Assembly: GCA_000151295.1 (NCBI GenBank)
Contig: GG745332.1
Location: 1,257,738 to 1,321,737, forward strand
Direction: 5' to 3'
Length of the DNA: 64,000 nucleotides
Origin: Allomyces macrogynus ATCC 38327
Lineage: Eukaryota; Blastocladiomycota; Blastocladiomycetes; Blastocladiales; Blastocladiaceae
Both the position numbers and the translations under genes were made by a program. Below the pieces are notes generated by a model that saw only the letters and a program-made list of their open reading frames with translations, made no database searches and was not told the origin of the DNA. This document shows positions 10,151-21,432 of the stretch, piece by piece. Position 1 is the stretch's first letter. Each line of letters starts with the position of its first letter.

Positions 10151-12999
10151 CTATTCCATACGTAGCACCGCGAGGAAGACGGCCTTCATCTCGTCGCTTG
10201 GTGCGCGCTGCATGACGAGGTTCTGGATCTCGGTGCGCAGGTCGCCGTCAAGGTCGGCAAAGTACTAGACAAACCGCGTGGTCAACGAAAAGAAACTGCG
10301 AATCCGTTGAATTCCAACAGCAGCAACAGCATACCATGCGCAGCAGCGTCAGCAGACTGCCAAGCGTCCAGCTCGACCACTGCGTACGCTCATGCGACTG
10401 CGGTTCCTGCGCGGCCTGGTCGAGCAGCGACTCGGTAATGTAGACAAAGAGCGTGTGCTTTTCCGGGATCGCCGTCGCCAGGTTGGCCTCGATAGTCGTA
10501 ATGTCACCCTCGTTTTCTGTTGCCACGAAGTTATTATCGCGCCCTGATCGGAAAAAAGCGACAAGGACCAAACGTACCACTATCCATGGCCCGCGCGCGA
10601 CGCAACTTATCCTCAAGCAAATCGATACGCGCCAGCGCCTTCTTGATCGTCAGGCACAGCACCTCGAGGACAAACACGGGTCCGGGCGCATCGAGCGGCT
10701 CAGCAAGCAGGGCGTCAGAACCCATCGGCTCCAGCGCCTCTTGCTCGCCTTGCACCATGGCGACGAGCCACTGCGCGGCATGCACGGGCTCGAGCACGCG
10801 GTAGTGCAGCAACTTGTCGAGCACAATCAGAAAGAACTGGTGGTTGTGGCGCCAGAATGCATACGTCGACGCGACCAAGTGCCGCTTGGCGGCCACATCC
10901 CCAGCGACGAGTCGCTTGAGGACCGCCAAGTACCGCTCAAGCACGGTCATGGTATGCGAAAACGTCTTTTGCCCGTGCGCGAGCAGCGCCGTCATGACCG
11001 TGTGCCGCAGGGCCACGGGCGACGCGTCCTCGCCCATGTTGCGTTGGAACTGTTCCGTGTACGCCCAGACGTCGTCGGCCGGCGCGCGTGCCCGCACCTG
11101 GTCGGCAATCTGTTCGGCGAAACTCGCGTGCTGCGGCGACGGGTACTCGGGCACACTCGTCGGCTGCATGCGGTCGTAGGTCGCGTGGAAGGCCGCGGGA
11201 AGCGTGCCCTTGATCCGGTCGTGGTAGGCGAGGCGCGTGATGCGGTCGAGCACGGCCAACACAAACGCGCGCCGCTTCGTGTACTCGTCCGTGTCCATGG
11301 CGTCGTCGTTCTCGTCGATCCCACCGAGCACAAACGCCCAGTCGTTCCAGTTCCAGCCAAACGAGAAATTGCTCAGGTGGTGCGAGAACAAGTCGACGAG
11401 ACGGACCAGACAGTCGACGTCCATGGCCTCGAGCCGGCCGAACGAGACCTGGATCGCCTTGCCAAGCGCCGGGGCAATGCGTTTTGGCGACGATCGGGCC
11501 AGACCCATGACCACGTCCGTGTAGAAGACGGGACGCACTTGAGGCAGCGGCAGGCGGAAGAGCGCGCCAAACAGCGTTTCCATGAGCAGCTGCTCAAAGT
11601 TGTACTGCGGCGCCTGCGGGTGCTTGCCTTGCGATGGGCCCACAATTGCGGCCTCTTCGGTATCGAGCACAAACGTGCCCTCTTGGAACATGAGCTTGAG
11701 GTCCATCAGGTACCGCACGCCCTCTTTGTGGTTGAACTGGATGTTGTTGAGCAGATCGTGCAAAACGTCAACGGCAACCATGCGCTCCATGGTCAGCGTC
11801 TTGGGCACCTGCGGAACAAACTCGTTCTCGGTACCGGGCACGACCGTCAAGTCGTCGTCAAAGACACGGAACATTACGGGCGCCGGCGCATCGAAATGTG
11901 GGATCGAGACGTGTTCCGGCAGCTGCAGCGCTGCAAGTGCCAGTGGCGCCGCTTCGCCCGCAGGCTGCACAAACGCTTGCGGCCACGTCGTCATGGGGAA
12001 CACGGATCCGGCCACCGCATCGCCGTCGGCCTCGCCCGCGGCCGCCGCCGCCGCCTGGAACGCGCCCGAGACCTGACGCAGCGTCAGGGACAGCGCGTCG
12101 GGCTGCTCAAACGGCGCGACCGCCGGGTCGAGCGGACGCAGTGCCTCGAGCGCAGCCAAGCGCTCGGCACTCGCATTGCGCGTCGTGACGTACTGCTCGA
12201 TCGCCGCGAGGATTGAGGGCACCTGCGCGCGCAATGCCACGGGAACAAACGGGATCGCCGCAAGCAAAATCGACGCGTAGAGGTCGTTGCGGTTATCGGT
12301 ATGCCCGTTGGCGAGCGACGCGAGGAGCGGCGTGATCAGGAACGCGAGGTAGTCGTCGGCCGCAAACAGGTGCAGTTCGGTCGCGCACGCAAAGAAACGG
12401 TACATGCTCCGAAGCTGCGATGCGCGGTCGTGCGCGAAGGCGCTGTGCAGGTGCTCGTGAATCGACTCGAGAATCGTCTTGCCGACCGCCGGGTCCTGTG
12501 CGGTAATGGCCGCGAGCATGCACGCGTAGACGTGCGGCTTGTGCGAGAGCTCGGCCGTGCTGGCGGGGTTGGCTCAAATTGTGAGCGAGACGAATCAATG
12601 AACGACGATTCGGAAACTCGACCGTACCATCCCGCAAACGTGGTCAGGACCGTGTCCTGGTGCCTGTGGTAGTCGCGGACAATGACCGTGGCCACGTCGT
12701 TAATCATGGCGACCGCTTGAATGGGCTAGATTGATCACCGCGAGGGTTGGTCAGTCGAAGTACTTTTGGGGCAACCACAGCCATCACTAACGGTAGAGGG
12801 GCATGGTCACAGTAGCGCCAAACCTGAGTACGTAATATCAATACCTTGTCGCCAACCATGATAATCAACGACCGCAACTTCTCGGCCTCCTCGACCAACG
12901 GGTCGAGCTGGTGCCGGTTGCGCCCGCCGCGGCGAGGAAACGAGGGCCGACTACCTGGAGGCAAACGACCGCGGCTCACTTGTCAATCATGGTGTTCAT
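10151..12999 (-). CDS. CBC1: Nuclear cap-binding protein subunit 1 (CBP80)
   Basis: CBP80/Ncbp1 is the large subunit of the nuclear cap-binding complex. It binds the small subunit CBP20 and links capped RNA to splicing, export and decay. The main exon (about 10,580-12,530) shows the MIF4G-type helical repeats and hallmark segments: FRVFDDDLTVVPGT, FEQLLMETLFGALFRLPLPQ, LVDLFSHHLSNFSFGWNW and TFSHTMTVLERYLAVLK. An upstream exon (about 12,610-12,715) encodes INDVATVIVRDYHRHQ, and a first conserved exon (about 12,840-12,950) reads LVEEAEKLRSLIIMVGDK, equivalent to the family's N-terminal helix. The C-terminal exon runs from about 10,265 to the TAG at 10,151. The initiator is unresolved: the best open frame begins at a GTG (12,979) preceded by an in-frame stop, so the true ATG (I suggest 12,999) requires another small intron. 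Confidence 0.9.
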
Positions 13000-13539
13000 T
13001 TTGGTGGTGTGCTCATCTTGAACGCTTGCAGCGCGCATTCGAGCCTTCGTGCTCTGACGGTGATGGCAGCCTCGTCGGTCTCCTCCTCGAGACCCGGCGC
13101 AGCAGCCAGCCTTGCCCTGGACAGCTTGACCCAATACCATGGTAGCTCATGTTGCGTGCACTTCCGTGGGCGGGACGGGCGAATTGGATGGTCGTCGCCA
13201 CGGTCGTCGCCGCGGAGACGAAACGGCCGAACGGTGGTCGACCACGACGACGGCCTTCTGTGCGCCGAGAAATCACAAACCCTAAGTAACGTGCAGCGTG
13301 CCGTCACGAGACCTTGTCGCAGCCTGCCTGCCACGACCGCCAGACGCGCCTTCCGCTTGATCGAATGTTGATCGCGCTCGTTGCCTCGACGCCGCTGCTC
13401 AGGCCTTTGAACGCGCTCCCGCAAGTCTTCACAATGCGTCGCAGCTCCAAAAATTGCATTCCCGCCCACCCTCCTCCACCTTTGTCTGCAGGCACCCACC
13501 CACCCACCACCACGCGTCGCCCCAGTCCAAGCAAGTCCT
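13000..13539. other. Intergenic between CBC1 and the G-alpha-like gene
   Basis: About 540 bases with no recognisable gene. It should hold the CBC1 promoter on the minus strand. Open frames here are short and GC-driven. Confidence 0.4.
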
Positions 13540-15195
13540 TCACACCGTCCCGTCCTCGAGCTTCCGCAAAAAGTGCCGGCGTCTGACCACCTCAAGCACA
13601 TTCTGCACGACTGGCAACGTCCCACTCGCATCCGTCAACAAATCGGACGCGGGTCCACCGGGCTGAATCGTGCGATCGAGCTGTGCAAACTTGCGCTCAA
13701 AGTAATAGTGCAAGATACGCGCCGTCAGTGTCTTGTCGTGGTCCGAGATCGACGACGACGCCGAAAGCGACGTCATGGACGGCGCCTGTTGCGGCAAGGT
13801 CGCTTGCGGGCTCGTCATGCCGGCGGCCATGACCGCGGCCATTAGTGTTGAGGTTGGCTTGGGCATGTCGCGGTCGAACGTGGGCGGCGGGATCATGCTT
13901 GGCCGGTGTGCTGGCGGGAGGACGAGCTCGCTGCGGCGCCGCGAGGTTGATCCGCCGTCGCTCCTTCTCGGGCGCTTAGCCGCGCGAATTTGTCGCGCGA
14001 CGGTGGGGAGCGTCGGGTAGGCTTCGAGCAGGTCGTTGGTGATCGTGGCGACGTATTGGCGGTTCATAATGCGGCCCTGCGTGGAGGAAACATATGGACA
14101 CATCAATCCTGATCACTGCAGCTGTGCGAGATCCAAATGTCGCATGGTGGAGATCGCACCTTGAACTTGTGGTAGTTGCACCACACGACCACGACGCGGC
14201 ACGACCGCATGTCATTTTCGAGCACCTGGTCCATGAGCCGAAACTGGCTCTGCCATCGCGTCGTGCACTTGCCGTATTGGTCCAACTCGAACCGGTCAAA
14301 TTCGTCCATATCGAACAGCAGCACCACCGCGTCGAGAAACACGTGCTAGACGGGAGGCCATGGACGTGAGCCAAATCACATCCGGTTGCGCCAAGGACCC
14401 AGCAAGCGCACCAGATCTCGGCGCAAATCGTTGATCAGCACACTGCTCGGTGGCGGTGGTCGCGAACCCGGCCGCGTCTCCCCCGGTGACTGAATTTCCT
14501 TCTCCTTGGCCCTGTCGTTCCTGCTCGTCCGGTTCAGGGCCGCATCGAGGTCAATGTCGACAACAGTGCAGCTGTCAACCAAGTCGGACGCCGGGACGCG
14601 CGTGAAGTGCGTGGGCCAGCACCCGCGGAACACGAGCTCGCCGAGCGACCTTGGGATCAAGTCCATGACCGATTCCGGGACCGGTTTCCGCAGCAGCATG
14701 GGCCCAAGGTAGTTGAGAATCCTAGCGTTCCAGACACCCCAAACGCAAACGATAAGCTCGCGATCCGACGACGATACAGAGCGGAACACCTTGCTCAATC
14801 CTCATTGGAAATGTGTACCGGTAATTCACGTCCGCGACCAACGGCACGATCGCAACCACGTCTTTTGGACGCAACGCGACCAATGCCCCACCGCGCGCCT
14901 TTTTCGCGACCGCCGCAAGTCCCGGGGACCACCGGCCCAGCCACATCGCGTGTCGTGCCGGATCGGCCCATGCGCGCGCCGTCTCGCGAACCCACGCACA
15001 TTGTGCAAGCTCGACCATGGCCGCGACGATGGTCTTGCCGACCTGGTGCGACCCGCGCAAGTCGAGCGCCCACGGCCCGCCGTCCTTGGCGGCCGGATCG
15101 AGGTGCCGCAATGCTGCAGCGTGCCGGCGCAAACACGCGCGAAACTCGTCGCGCGTACGTGACGCGCTGTCGGCGCCCGTCATGATCCTGTCCAT
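13540..15195 (-). CDS. Divergent heterotrimeric G-protein alpha-subunit-like protein with degenerate GTP motifs
   Basis: The exons reproduce the layout of a G-alpha subunit but lose most nucleotide motifs. Exon 1 (15,195-14,819) has a P-loop variant, GSHQVGKT, near residue 45. An intron at 14,722-14,818 leads to a block reading NYLGPML, then GELVFRGCWPTHF, which parallels the Gly-Ile-Val-Glu-Thr-His-Phe region before switch II. The DVGGQ motif is replaced by VVDIDLD plus an insert of about 35 residues. A further exon (about 14,165-14,345) gives AVVLLFDMDEFD and FRLMDQVLENDM, aligning with the beta-4 to alpha-3 region, but NKKD is NYHK. After an intron at about 14,076-14,165 the C-terminal exon has ILHYYFERKF and LLTDASGTLPVVQNVLEVV, where TCAT is replaced by LTDA. 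There is no Gly2 for myristoylation. The intron near 14,350-14,420 is not resolved. Homology is convincing by order and spacing; function is unknown. Confidence 0.6.
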
Positions 15196-15293
15196 GGCGA
15201 GGTCGAACGGGGGAGGTGATCGGGGGCGTTGAGAGAGGGGAAGGGGGGCGAAAAAGGGGTGAGGTGAAAAGGAGGATGGACGGGATGAGGGGA

Positions 15294-15406
15294 NNNNNNN
15301 NNNNNNNNNNNNNNNNNNNNNNNNNNNNNNNNNNNNNNNNNNNNNNNNNNNNNNNNNNNNNNNNNNNNNNNNNNNNNNNNNNNNNNNNNNNNNNNNNNNN
15401 NNNNNN
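15294..15406. other. Assembly gap (run of N)
   Basis: There are 113 N bases between the G-alpha-like gene and the membrane-protein gene. The flanking sequence at 15,200-15,293 is G/A-rich low complexity, a likely reason for the gap. Neither neighbouring reading frame needs to cross it. Confidence 0.95.
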
Positions 15407-15429
15407 GGAAGCGCCCTCGACGACCAGTG

Positions 15430-17381
15430 TCACCCTCGGTCTTGGGACCGCTCTTGGTGGATGCGAGCGACGACCGCGAGTTTTCCCCTGCGTCGCATGA
15501 GGAGCGGGGCGCCCAAGAAACCCGGGAGATATTGGCCCAAACTGGTCGTGGGCGAGTCGCCGCGGCTGAGCCAGGTCGTCGCGCGCTTCAAAATGGATCC
15601 TTTGGTCGTTCCCGAACTCTGCGCGAGCGTCGCGCTCGGGTCCGTCAGGGCGAGCAAGAATTGGTCGCGCTGGCTCGATGCGCCGACGAGACCCACGGTC
15701 GTCTGCACTTCGTGAATCCACTTTTCCACGGCCGATTGCCGCGATTGGATACGTTGTCGCCGGTTGCCGTACTCGTTGAGACTGAGAATGACCATCCAGA
15801 TGAGTCGCGACATGTGGAACGAGGTTGACGCGAGGATAATTACGGCGTTCGCGAACAGGAACCACGATGGCTGGTACATGACGCGCAAGACAGCTTCCAT
15901 GCACAGCGGCAGGTCGGTGAGGAACAAGTCAGGCATGACCACTGTGTAAAGGCCGACGTTCAGTCACGTTAAGGCCCAAAAGCGATCATGAGCCCGTGGC
16001 ATACGAACCGCGGGGGTGGGAAACGAGGGCCGCGCTCGTCAAAACACGGCGTTGATGCACTTTCGACACGAGAATTGTCGGAAAGAGCCATAGTGAATGC
16101 GTGCAAAGAGCTACATGAGCGAGAATGGTTTGTGAGTGTTCAGTCCGCATCCACCCGACACAGAAACGGGGGAAGCGAACCATAAAGCCAACTCGACATG
16201 TGCTCATTCGCCTGCGCGAGCAGCGCACCAAACGCCACAATCTTCAGTCCCTCCTTGCAAATCGACACAAAGAGCATCGACAGCGCAATGCCGTGCACGA
16301 GCATGGCCGGATCCTGGCCGATTTCGACCACGCTCGCGGGACGGTGCCCACCTGCACCTGGCGGGTACCCCGCCGCCGCGCGTGCGTCGGCGAGCCACGC
16401 GTAGTTCCAGACCGCGTTGATGATCGCATACCAGTCGACCAGACTGACCCCCCACCCGAGCAAGAGCGTCCAGAAATGCAATCGCGACAGGAACCCGAAC
16501 TGCGCCGGGTCCATGGCCGTACTGCGCATTTCGTTGACGTAGCGAATCACGCGGTCCGTAATCCCATCAGGCCGGTGGTCTTCGGGCATTGTGGCGGGCG
16601 TCTTGAACAGCGTCGCGTGCGACCCTTTTCCCTCCTTGCCGCTGCATGTCGACGAAACCGTGCGCGATTTTCGGCGCGAAACGCTCCTTGACCCGATCGA
16701 GTGCTTGGACGAGACGCCGCGGGAACGGTACGGTTGCGACGACGGTTGCGGCGGGTTACTGCTTGATTTGCTCGCACCTGCCGTCTTTTCGCCGTCGCCC
16801 ATTTCGTCGTCACTGTCGCTGTCGTCGCTGTCCTCGCCGTCACGTGCGTCGCTATCCTCGTCGTCCCCATCATCGCTCTCGCCGTCGTCGCTGACTGTGA
16901 CGGCCTCACGCAGCGGCGATCCACGGAGCGGGCGCGAATCGAGCGAGCCGGTCGACGCAGAGAAGCCGGTCCGGATCAACAATCCCGGCGGTGCGGGTCG
17001 CGCAAACCGCAGCGGTGTGCCTGGACCGGCCGCAACTGGAACAGCGGCGGGCGGAGAGGGAATAGTCGGATCGCCGGCACGGCGCGGTGCTGAATGCACG
17101 CGTGGGAGCGGTTCCTCGCCGCCTTCGGCATGCGGCGACGTGGGCACAGAGACGGGAGCACGTCCTAGCGGGGAGGGAACGCGCGGGGTTGCGGGCTGCG
17201 CGGACGGCGTTGTCCGTTGCGACACTGGTGTGCCTGGCGGAGACGGCGTTGGCGACGTGCGCTTGCTCGACGGCAAGGTGGGTCCGGACCGCGGGTTCGG
17301 CACGTCAGGCTCGTCGGCGGCTGGGATCTTGGCCGGGACTTCGGCTCCGTGTAGCGGCACCACTTGTGGTTTGGCGGCCAT
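15430..17381 (-). CDS. Multi-pass membrane protein with long disordered N-terminus, unknown function
   Basis: I do not recognise a family. The ATG at 17,381 opens a 190-residue Pro/Ser/Thr-rich region, then an acidic stretch rich in Asp-Ser pairs (about 16,800-16,905) and a basic Ser/Arg-rich stretch. Hydrophobic segments follow at about 16,400-16,500 (FLSRLHFWTLLLGWGVSLVD and the next helix) and 16,195-16,300 (MLVHGIALSMLFVSICKEGL). An intron at about 15,945-16,183 (donor gttcgc, acceptor ttacacag) joins exon 2, with one or two more membrane helices (SWFLFANAVIILASTSFHMS) and a cytosolic tail ending in TGA at 15,430. An upstream GTG-initiated extension to 17,399 is unlikely to be used. Confidence 0.65.
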
Positions 17382-17884
17382 GTTGGAACGGCACAGCACC
17401 CTCCGACCGTCTGGCGACTCAACTGATCTCGATTATAGATTGGCAGGTTGGTGCAAGTTGCAGATTGCACGTTATGGCACAGCGAAATGCATCGAGTCGT
17501 GGAACGGTCCAAGTGTCGGGAGCAATGCAAGCTGGGAATGAATGGTTGGTGCCGCAATGTTACGCGTGTCGCGCTCGGCATACACATCGGCCGTGTTCGA
17601 TTATCAGCCGGCGAACATGACGGCGCGAGACTGGGTGGACAAGGTCGCGCGTCATCCGATCTCGCGCGACGGCGTCTGCATTTGGGCTTGCGACAAGTCG
17701 GTGCGCTCCTGGGCGCCCCTGGCGTCGCGGCGGGCCCGAGCTCGGGGTGATCATGGTGGAACAACCGAACAGCCTCATGGCCAACCTGACAAGGACAAAA
17801 TGGACGCACAAGGGGGCTTCAGGTCTAAATTACAATTACGGTACAAAGTGTCATGTGCAACGAGGGCGCAATGGGCAAAATTGT
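17382..17884. other. Intergenic between the membrane-protein gene and PHO13
   Basis: About 500 bases between two genes in tandem on the minus strand. It should contain the promoter of the membrane-protein gene. I see no gene in it. Confidence 0.4.
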
Positions 17885-18877
17885 CTACAAGACGTCCTGG
17901 AACGCGCCGAGCGACGGGACAATGTAATCGGGCCGCATGTCCTCGGGCGCCGACGGCACCTGGTCCTCGCGCGTGACGCCGGACAGGACCAGCAGCGTCG
18001 CGCACCCGCCGTGCCGGCCAAACGCAATGTCCGTGTCGAGCCGGTCGCCGACCATGCATGTGCGGTGCGGGTCGAGGTGGTGCGTGGCCACAATCACGTC
18101 GAGCATCGTCGCGTGCGGCTTGCCAATCACAGTAGGTTGCCGGCCCGTCGACGTGATGAGCGGCTGGAAGAGCGCACCGGTCCCCGGGAACGTGCGACCC
18201 GACACGGGGTACTGCGAGTCGGCGTTGGTTGCAATGAAGAGCACTTCCGGGTCCTGCAGGTAGGTGTGTGCCTTGGCGAGCTTGGTGTAGTTCAAGTAGC
18301 CGTCAAACCCGCACACGACGGCGCCGATGCGCTCGTCAGGCTGGATTGCGATCAGCTCGTCGATACCGTGGAAGACGGCGCCTTGGTCCTCGAGCCCGCA
18401 CGTTTGGAACCCTTGCGCAGTAAACTCGTCGACGATTCCCTGCTGGCCCATGACGTAGATCAGCTTGTCCTTGGGGAAGTCGATGGTGGTGAAGTAGCAT
18501 GCGGTCGCGTAGGATGAACCGAAAATCTCGTCGGCCGTGACGCCCGTGAATCCGAGCTTGGTCAGCTTCTCTACATACGAGTCGCGCGACTTGGTCGAGT
18601 TGTTGGTGACGAAAATGAGGCGCTTGCCTACATGGTTATCGGACGCGGCCGGTCGGTCAGCATTCAGCCCCCGTTGCTGCTATAAGCTGCCGTTGCTTGA
18701 TGGTGCCAAAGCGCGAGCAATGGTACCCATGGCGCGGAACTGCGCGAGCGTCTCGCGCGCGCCGTCAATAATGTCGCTGCCCTGCCACAGAACGCCGTCC
18801 ATGTCGAGCAGGAACGTGTCGAAGCGGTCGACAAACGCGCGCAGGTCGTCGGCGGCCGTGAGATGCTGCAAGGTCAT
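17885..18877 (-). CDS. PHO13: HAD-superfamily phosphatase, Pho13/phosphoglycolate phosphatase type
   Basis: This is a cytosolic HAD subclass IIA phosphatase. Members act on 4-nitrophenyl phosphate in vitro and on 2-phosphoglycolate and related toxic metabolic side products in vivo. Exon 1 (18,877 to about 18,730) has HAD motif I, FLLDMDGVLWQG, with both catalytic aspartates. An intron of about 105 nt (donor gtacca, CTGAC branch, acceptor catgtag) is followed by exon 2 starting at GKRLIFVTNNSTKSR (motif II). The cap domain follows, then IGKPHATMLDVI (motif III lysine), and CMVGDRLDTDIAFGRHGG (motif IV aspartates). The stop is at 17,885. Length is normal for the family, about 300 residues. Confidence 0.92.
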
Positions 18878-19464
18878 GGTTTGACTTGGTATCGATGGTT
18901 GCGGAGCGGGTGTCGGCGCGCAACAATGGACCGACAATGGTTTCTGCGAGCGCGTGCTGCGAGATGAGCAAGGTCTCCACTATCAAGGAGGTGCAGGAGG
19001 ACAAATAATCTCGTCCAGGGGAGGAGTTGCTGGCGGCGGTGTGCAGTGCTATCAGGCCGCCATGTCGTTGCTGATCGGATATCGCAATGAGCGCATCGAG
19101 TGATTCATCGGCACGTGCTATCGCCGGCAAGTGGCTGGCTCAACGGCATCACACGCGACAGCTGGAGTCCATGCTCAGACGAGCAGTTCCAGTCTGTGAT
19201 CCGCGCCAACCTGCTCAAGTAAATGGCGCGAAGCTTTTCGTGTATGGATCAACATGGACGGGGCTTACCGCGATGGCGACGCGCTGCACCTGTCAACACG
19301 CGCCGCACAGGGCAAGGCCGCGACAGTCGCGGCCAACGACCTTGTCCAGCCTCCTCTCTCGACTCCCACAAACACTATCCTCGGCACCCACGACCTCAAG
19401 AACTTGGACCAGTGAGCGGCACTGTCGCGCTCAAACTCCCTGCAAGCTACTCCACCTGACTACG
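18878..19464. promoter_or_regulatory. Divergent intergenic region between PHO13 and TYR1
   Basis: The two start codons face away from each other across about 590 bases, so both promoters are expected here. A longer open frame overlapping TYR1 exon 1 in the same region is a shadow. Confidence 0.4.
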
Positions 19465-21231
19465 ATGAGCAGCAACGGCCATGGATCGGCCGCCAAAGGC
19501 CAAGGCGAGCCCGCCAAGGATCAGATTGAAATTGGCATCATTGGTCAGTCTCTGCTGCGCGCATGGCATGAATCCCACGACCTCTAGTTGCGCGAGCGCG
19601 CGGGCCACAAGGACGCATGTGACGGGGCCATTCTGACCATGGGCGTGCTGTCGTCCCCCAAACATAGGCATGGGCGACATGGGCAAGCTCTACGCGCGCA
19701 TCTTTTACCAGGCCGGGTGGACAAAGTGCGCGCTGTCCATCTCCACGTCGTGTGGTCGAATCGAAGATCGTGGTCGCCATCTCACCGCGAATTTGCGCCC
19801 TGGTCTGCCAGAATCAACGTGTGCGATCTGCCCGACAAGTACGACACGCTCAAGGCCGAGTTCCCGAACCTGAATGTGCTCGAAAACGGCCACTTGGTCA
19901 GCCGGAGAAGGTACGCGCATTGCTGGACTCGCTTTTCGCAATTGCGGTGCTGACGCCTTACTCGCGCGCATTTGCAGCGACTTTATCATTTACAGCGTCG
20001 AGGCCAAGTTCATTGACCAGGTGGTCAAGCAGTACGGCCCGTGTACGTGTTTGAGGGTGGCCACCGAATCCGTGTCGATCCGAACTGACTTGAATTCGTT
20101 CTCCTTGCAGCAACCAAGGTCGGTGCGATCGTCGGCGGGCAAACGTCCGTGAAAGGTATGTGCTCCGCTCCGTCTTGCTCAATTCATCGAAAAACCAATA
20201 ATTGACCCTGACCACACTATTTCCACCCTCTAGCGCCCGAAATCAAGGCCTTTGAAGCGTACCTGCCGCCAGACGTGCAAATCGTCACCTGCCACAGCAT
20301 GCACGGCCCGAGCGTCTCGCCCAAGGGCCAACCGCTAATCCTGATCCGGCACCGCGCGACCGACGCGGCGTTCCGTCTCGCCGAGCGCATTCTCGGCACG
20401 ACCGGCTCGTCGCTCGTCTACCTGACGGCGGCCGACCATGACCGAATCACGGCCGACACGCAGGCGGCGACGCACCTGGCATTCAAGGCCATGGGCACGG
20501 CGTGGCAAACGCGCACGGCCTACCCGTGGCGCGACCCGCGGTACGTGGGCGGAATCGACAACGTCAAGGTAGCCATGACCTTGCGCATCTACTCGAATAA
20601 GTGGCACGTCTACGGCGGGCTCGCGCTACTGAACCCGGCCGCGCGCGTCCAGATCCAGCAGTACGCGAAATCGGTCGAGGAACTGTTCTCGCTCATGATT
20701 CAAGAACGAGGTGACGAGTTTCGCGCACGTGTTCTCAAGGGCCGCGCGTACGTGTTTGCTGACGCGCAGATGCGTCCGCTGTTGCTCGCCGACACGCTGC
20801 TCGACCAGTACACGCTGTCGACGCCGACGGGCACGCCCGAGGCCGGTGCGAAAGTCGGCGCGCTTCCCAACTCGCACCTGAGTCTGCTCGCCATGGTCGA
20901 CTGCTGGTATCAGCTGCAGCTCAACCCGTACCACCACTTGATTTGCCAGACGCCGCCGTTCCGTCTGTGGCTTGGGATCACCGAGTTTTTGTTCCGCAAC
21001 GACGTGCTGCTCGAACAGGCGATCCAAGCTGCGCTCTACTGCAAGGAATTGCGGTCCGACGATTTGGCGTTTGTGGCCGCCGCGTCCGGGTGGGCACAGA
21101 CGATTTTGCAGGGGCATTTTGATAGTTACCAGGCTCGGTTCGAGGCGACGCAGGCGTTCTTCAAGGATCAGTTGGATGCCGGACGCAAGTTGTCGGCGCA
21201 GATCATCGAGACGGTCGCGTCGCACTTGTAA
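19465..21231 (+). CDS. TYR1: Prephenate dehydrogenase (NADP+), tyrosine biosynthesis
   Basis: Tyr1 oxidatively decarboxylates prephenate to 4-hydroxyphenylpyruvate. Exon 1 (from ATG 19,465) ends within the Rossmann strand IEIGIIG, and a 122-nt intron is followed by MGDMGKLYARIFYQAGW, giving the GxGxxG dinucleotide motif. The next exons read INVCDLPDKYDTLKAEFPN, LENGHLVSRRSDFIIYSVEA, and KVGAIVGGQTSVKAPE, all in the order seen in yeast Tyr1. The final exon (from about 20,234) has VTCHSMHGPSVSPKGQPLI, which carries the substrate-binding His-Gly-Pro region, and the all-helical C-terminal dimerisation domain. About five introns are needed, all in the N-terminal third. The C-terminal two-thirds is one exon. 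Confidence 0.93.
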
Positions 21232-21432
21232 ATTAGCATGGGCGCTGTCGCTGCTGTCGTCGTGTATCACAATAACAACAGGTCCGAGTGGACGCGATGG
21301 AGGAGCGGTGCTGGGAACAATCAAAATCCAAGTCGTCTATGGGTGTATTTGTATGCATCAAAACTCGATCCGGGCAAACCATCGCCCTGCCAGCAAAATA
21401 AGAACAAAAAATTACAGTTCGACGGCGCTCAA

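Noticed and set aside
10453..12216. 587-codon plus-strand frame opposite CBC1
   Set aside because: It is a shadow of the CBC1 exon with abnormal Arg/His/Gln composition.
13000..13540. Coding frames between CBC1 and the G-alpha-like gene
   Set aside because: They have no recognisable domain, start at non-ATG codons and lie in the expected promoter region.
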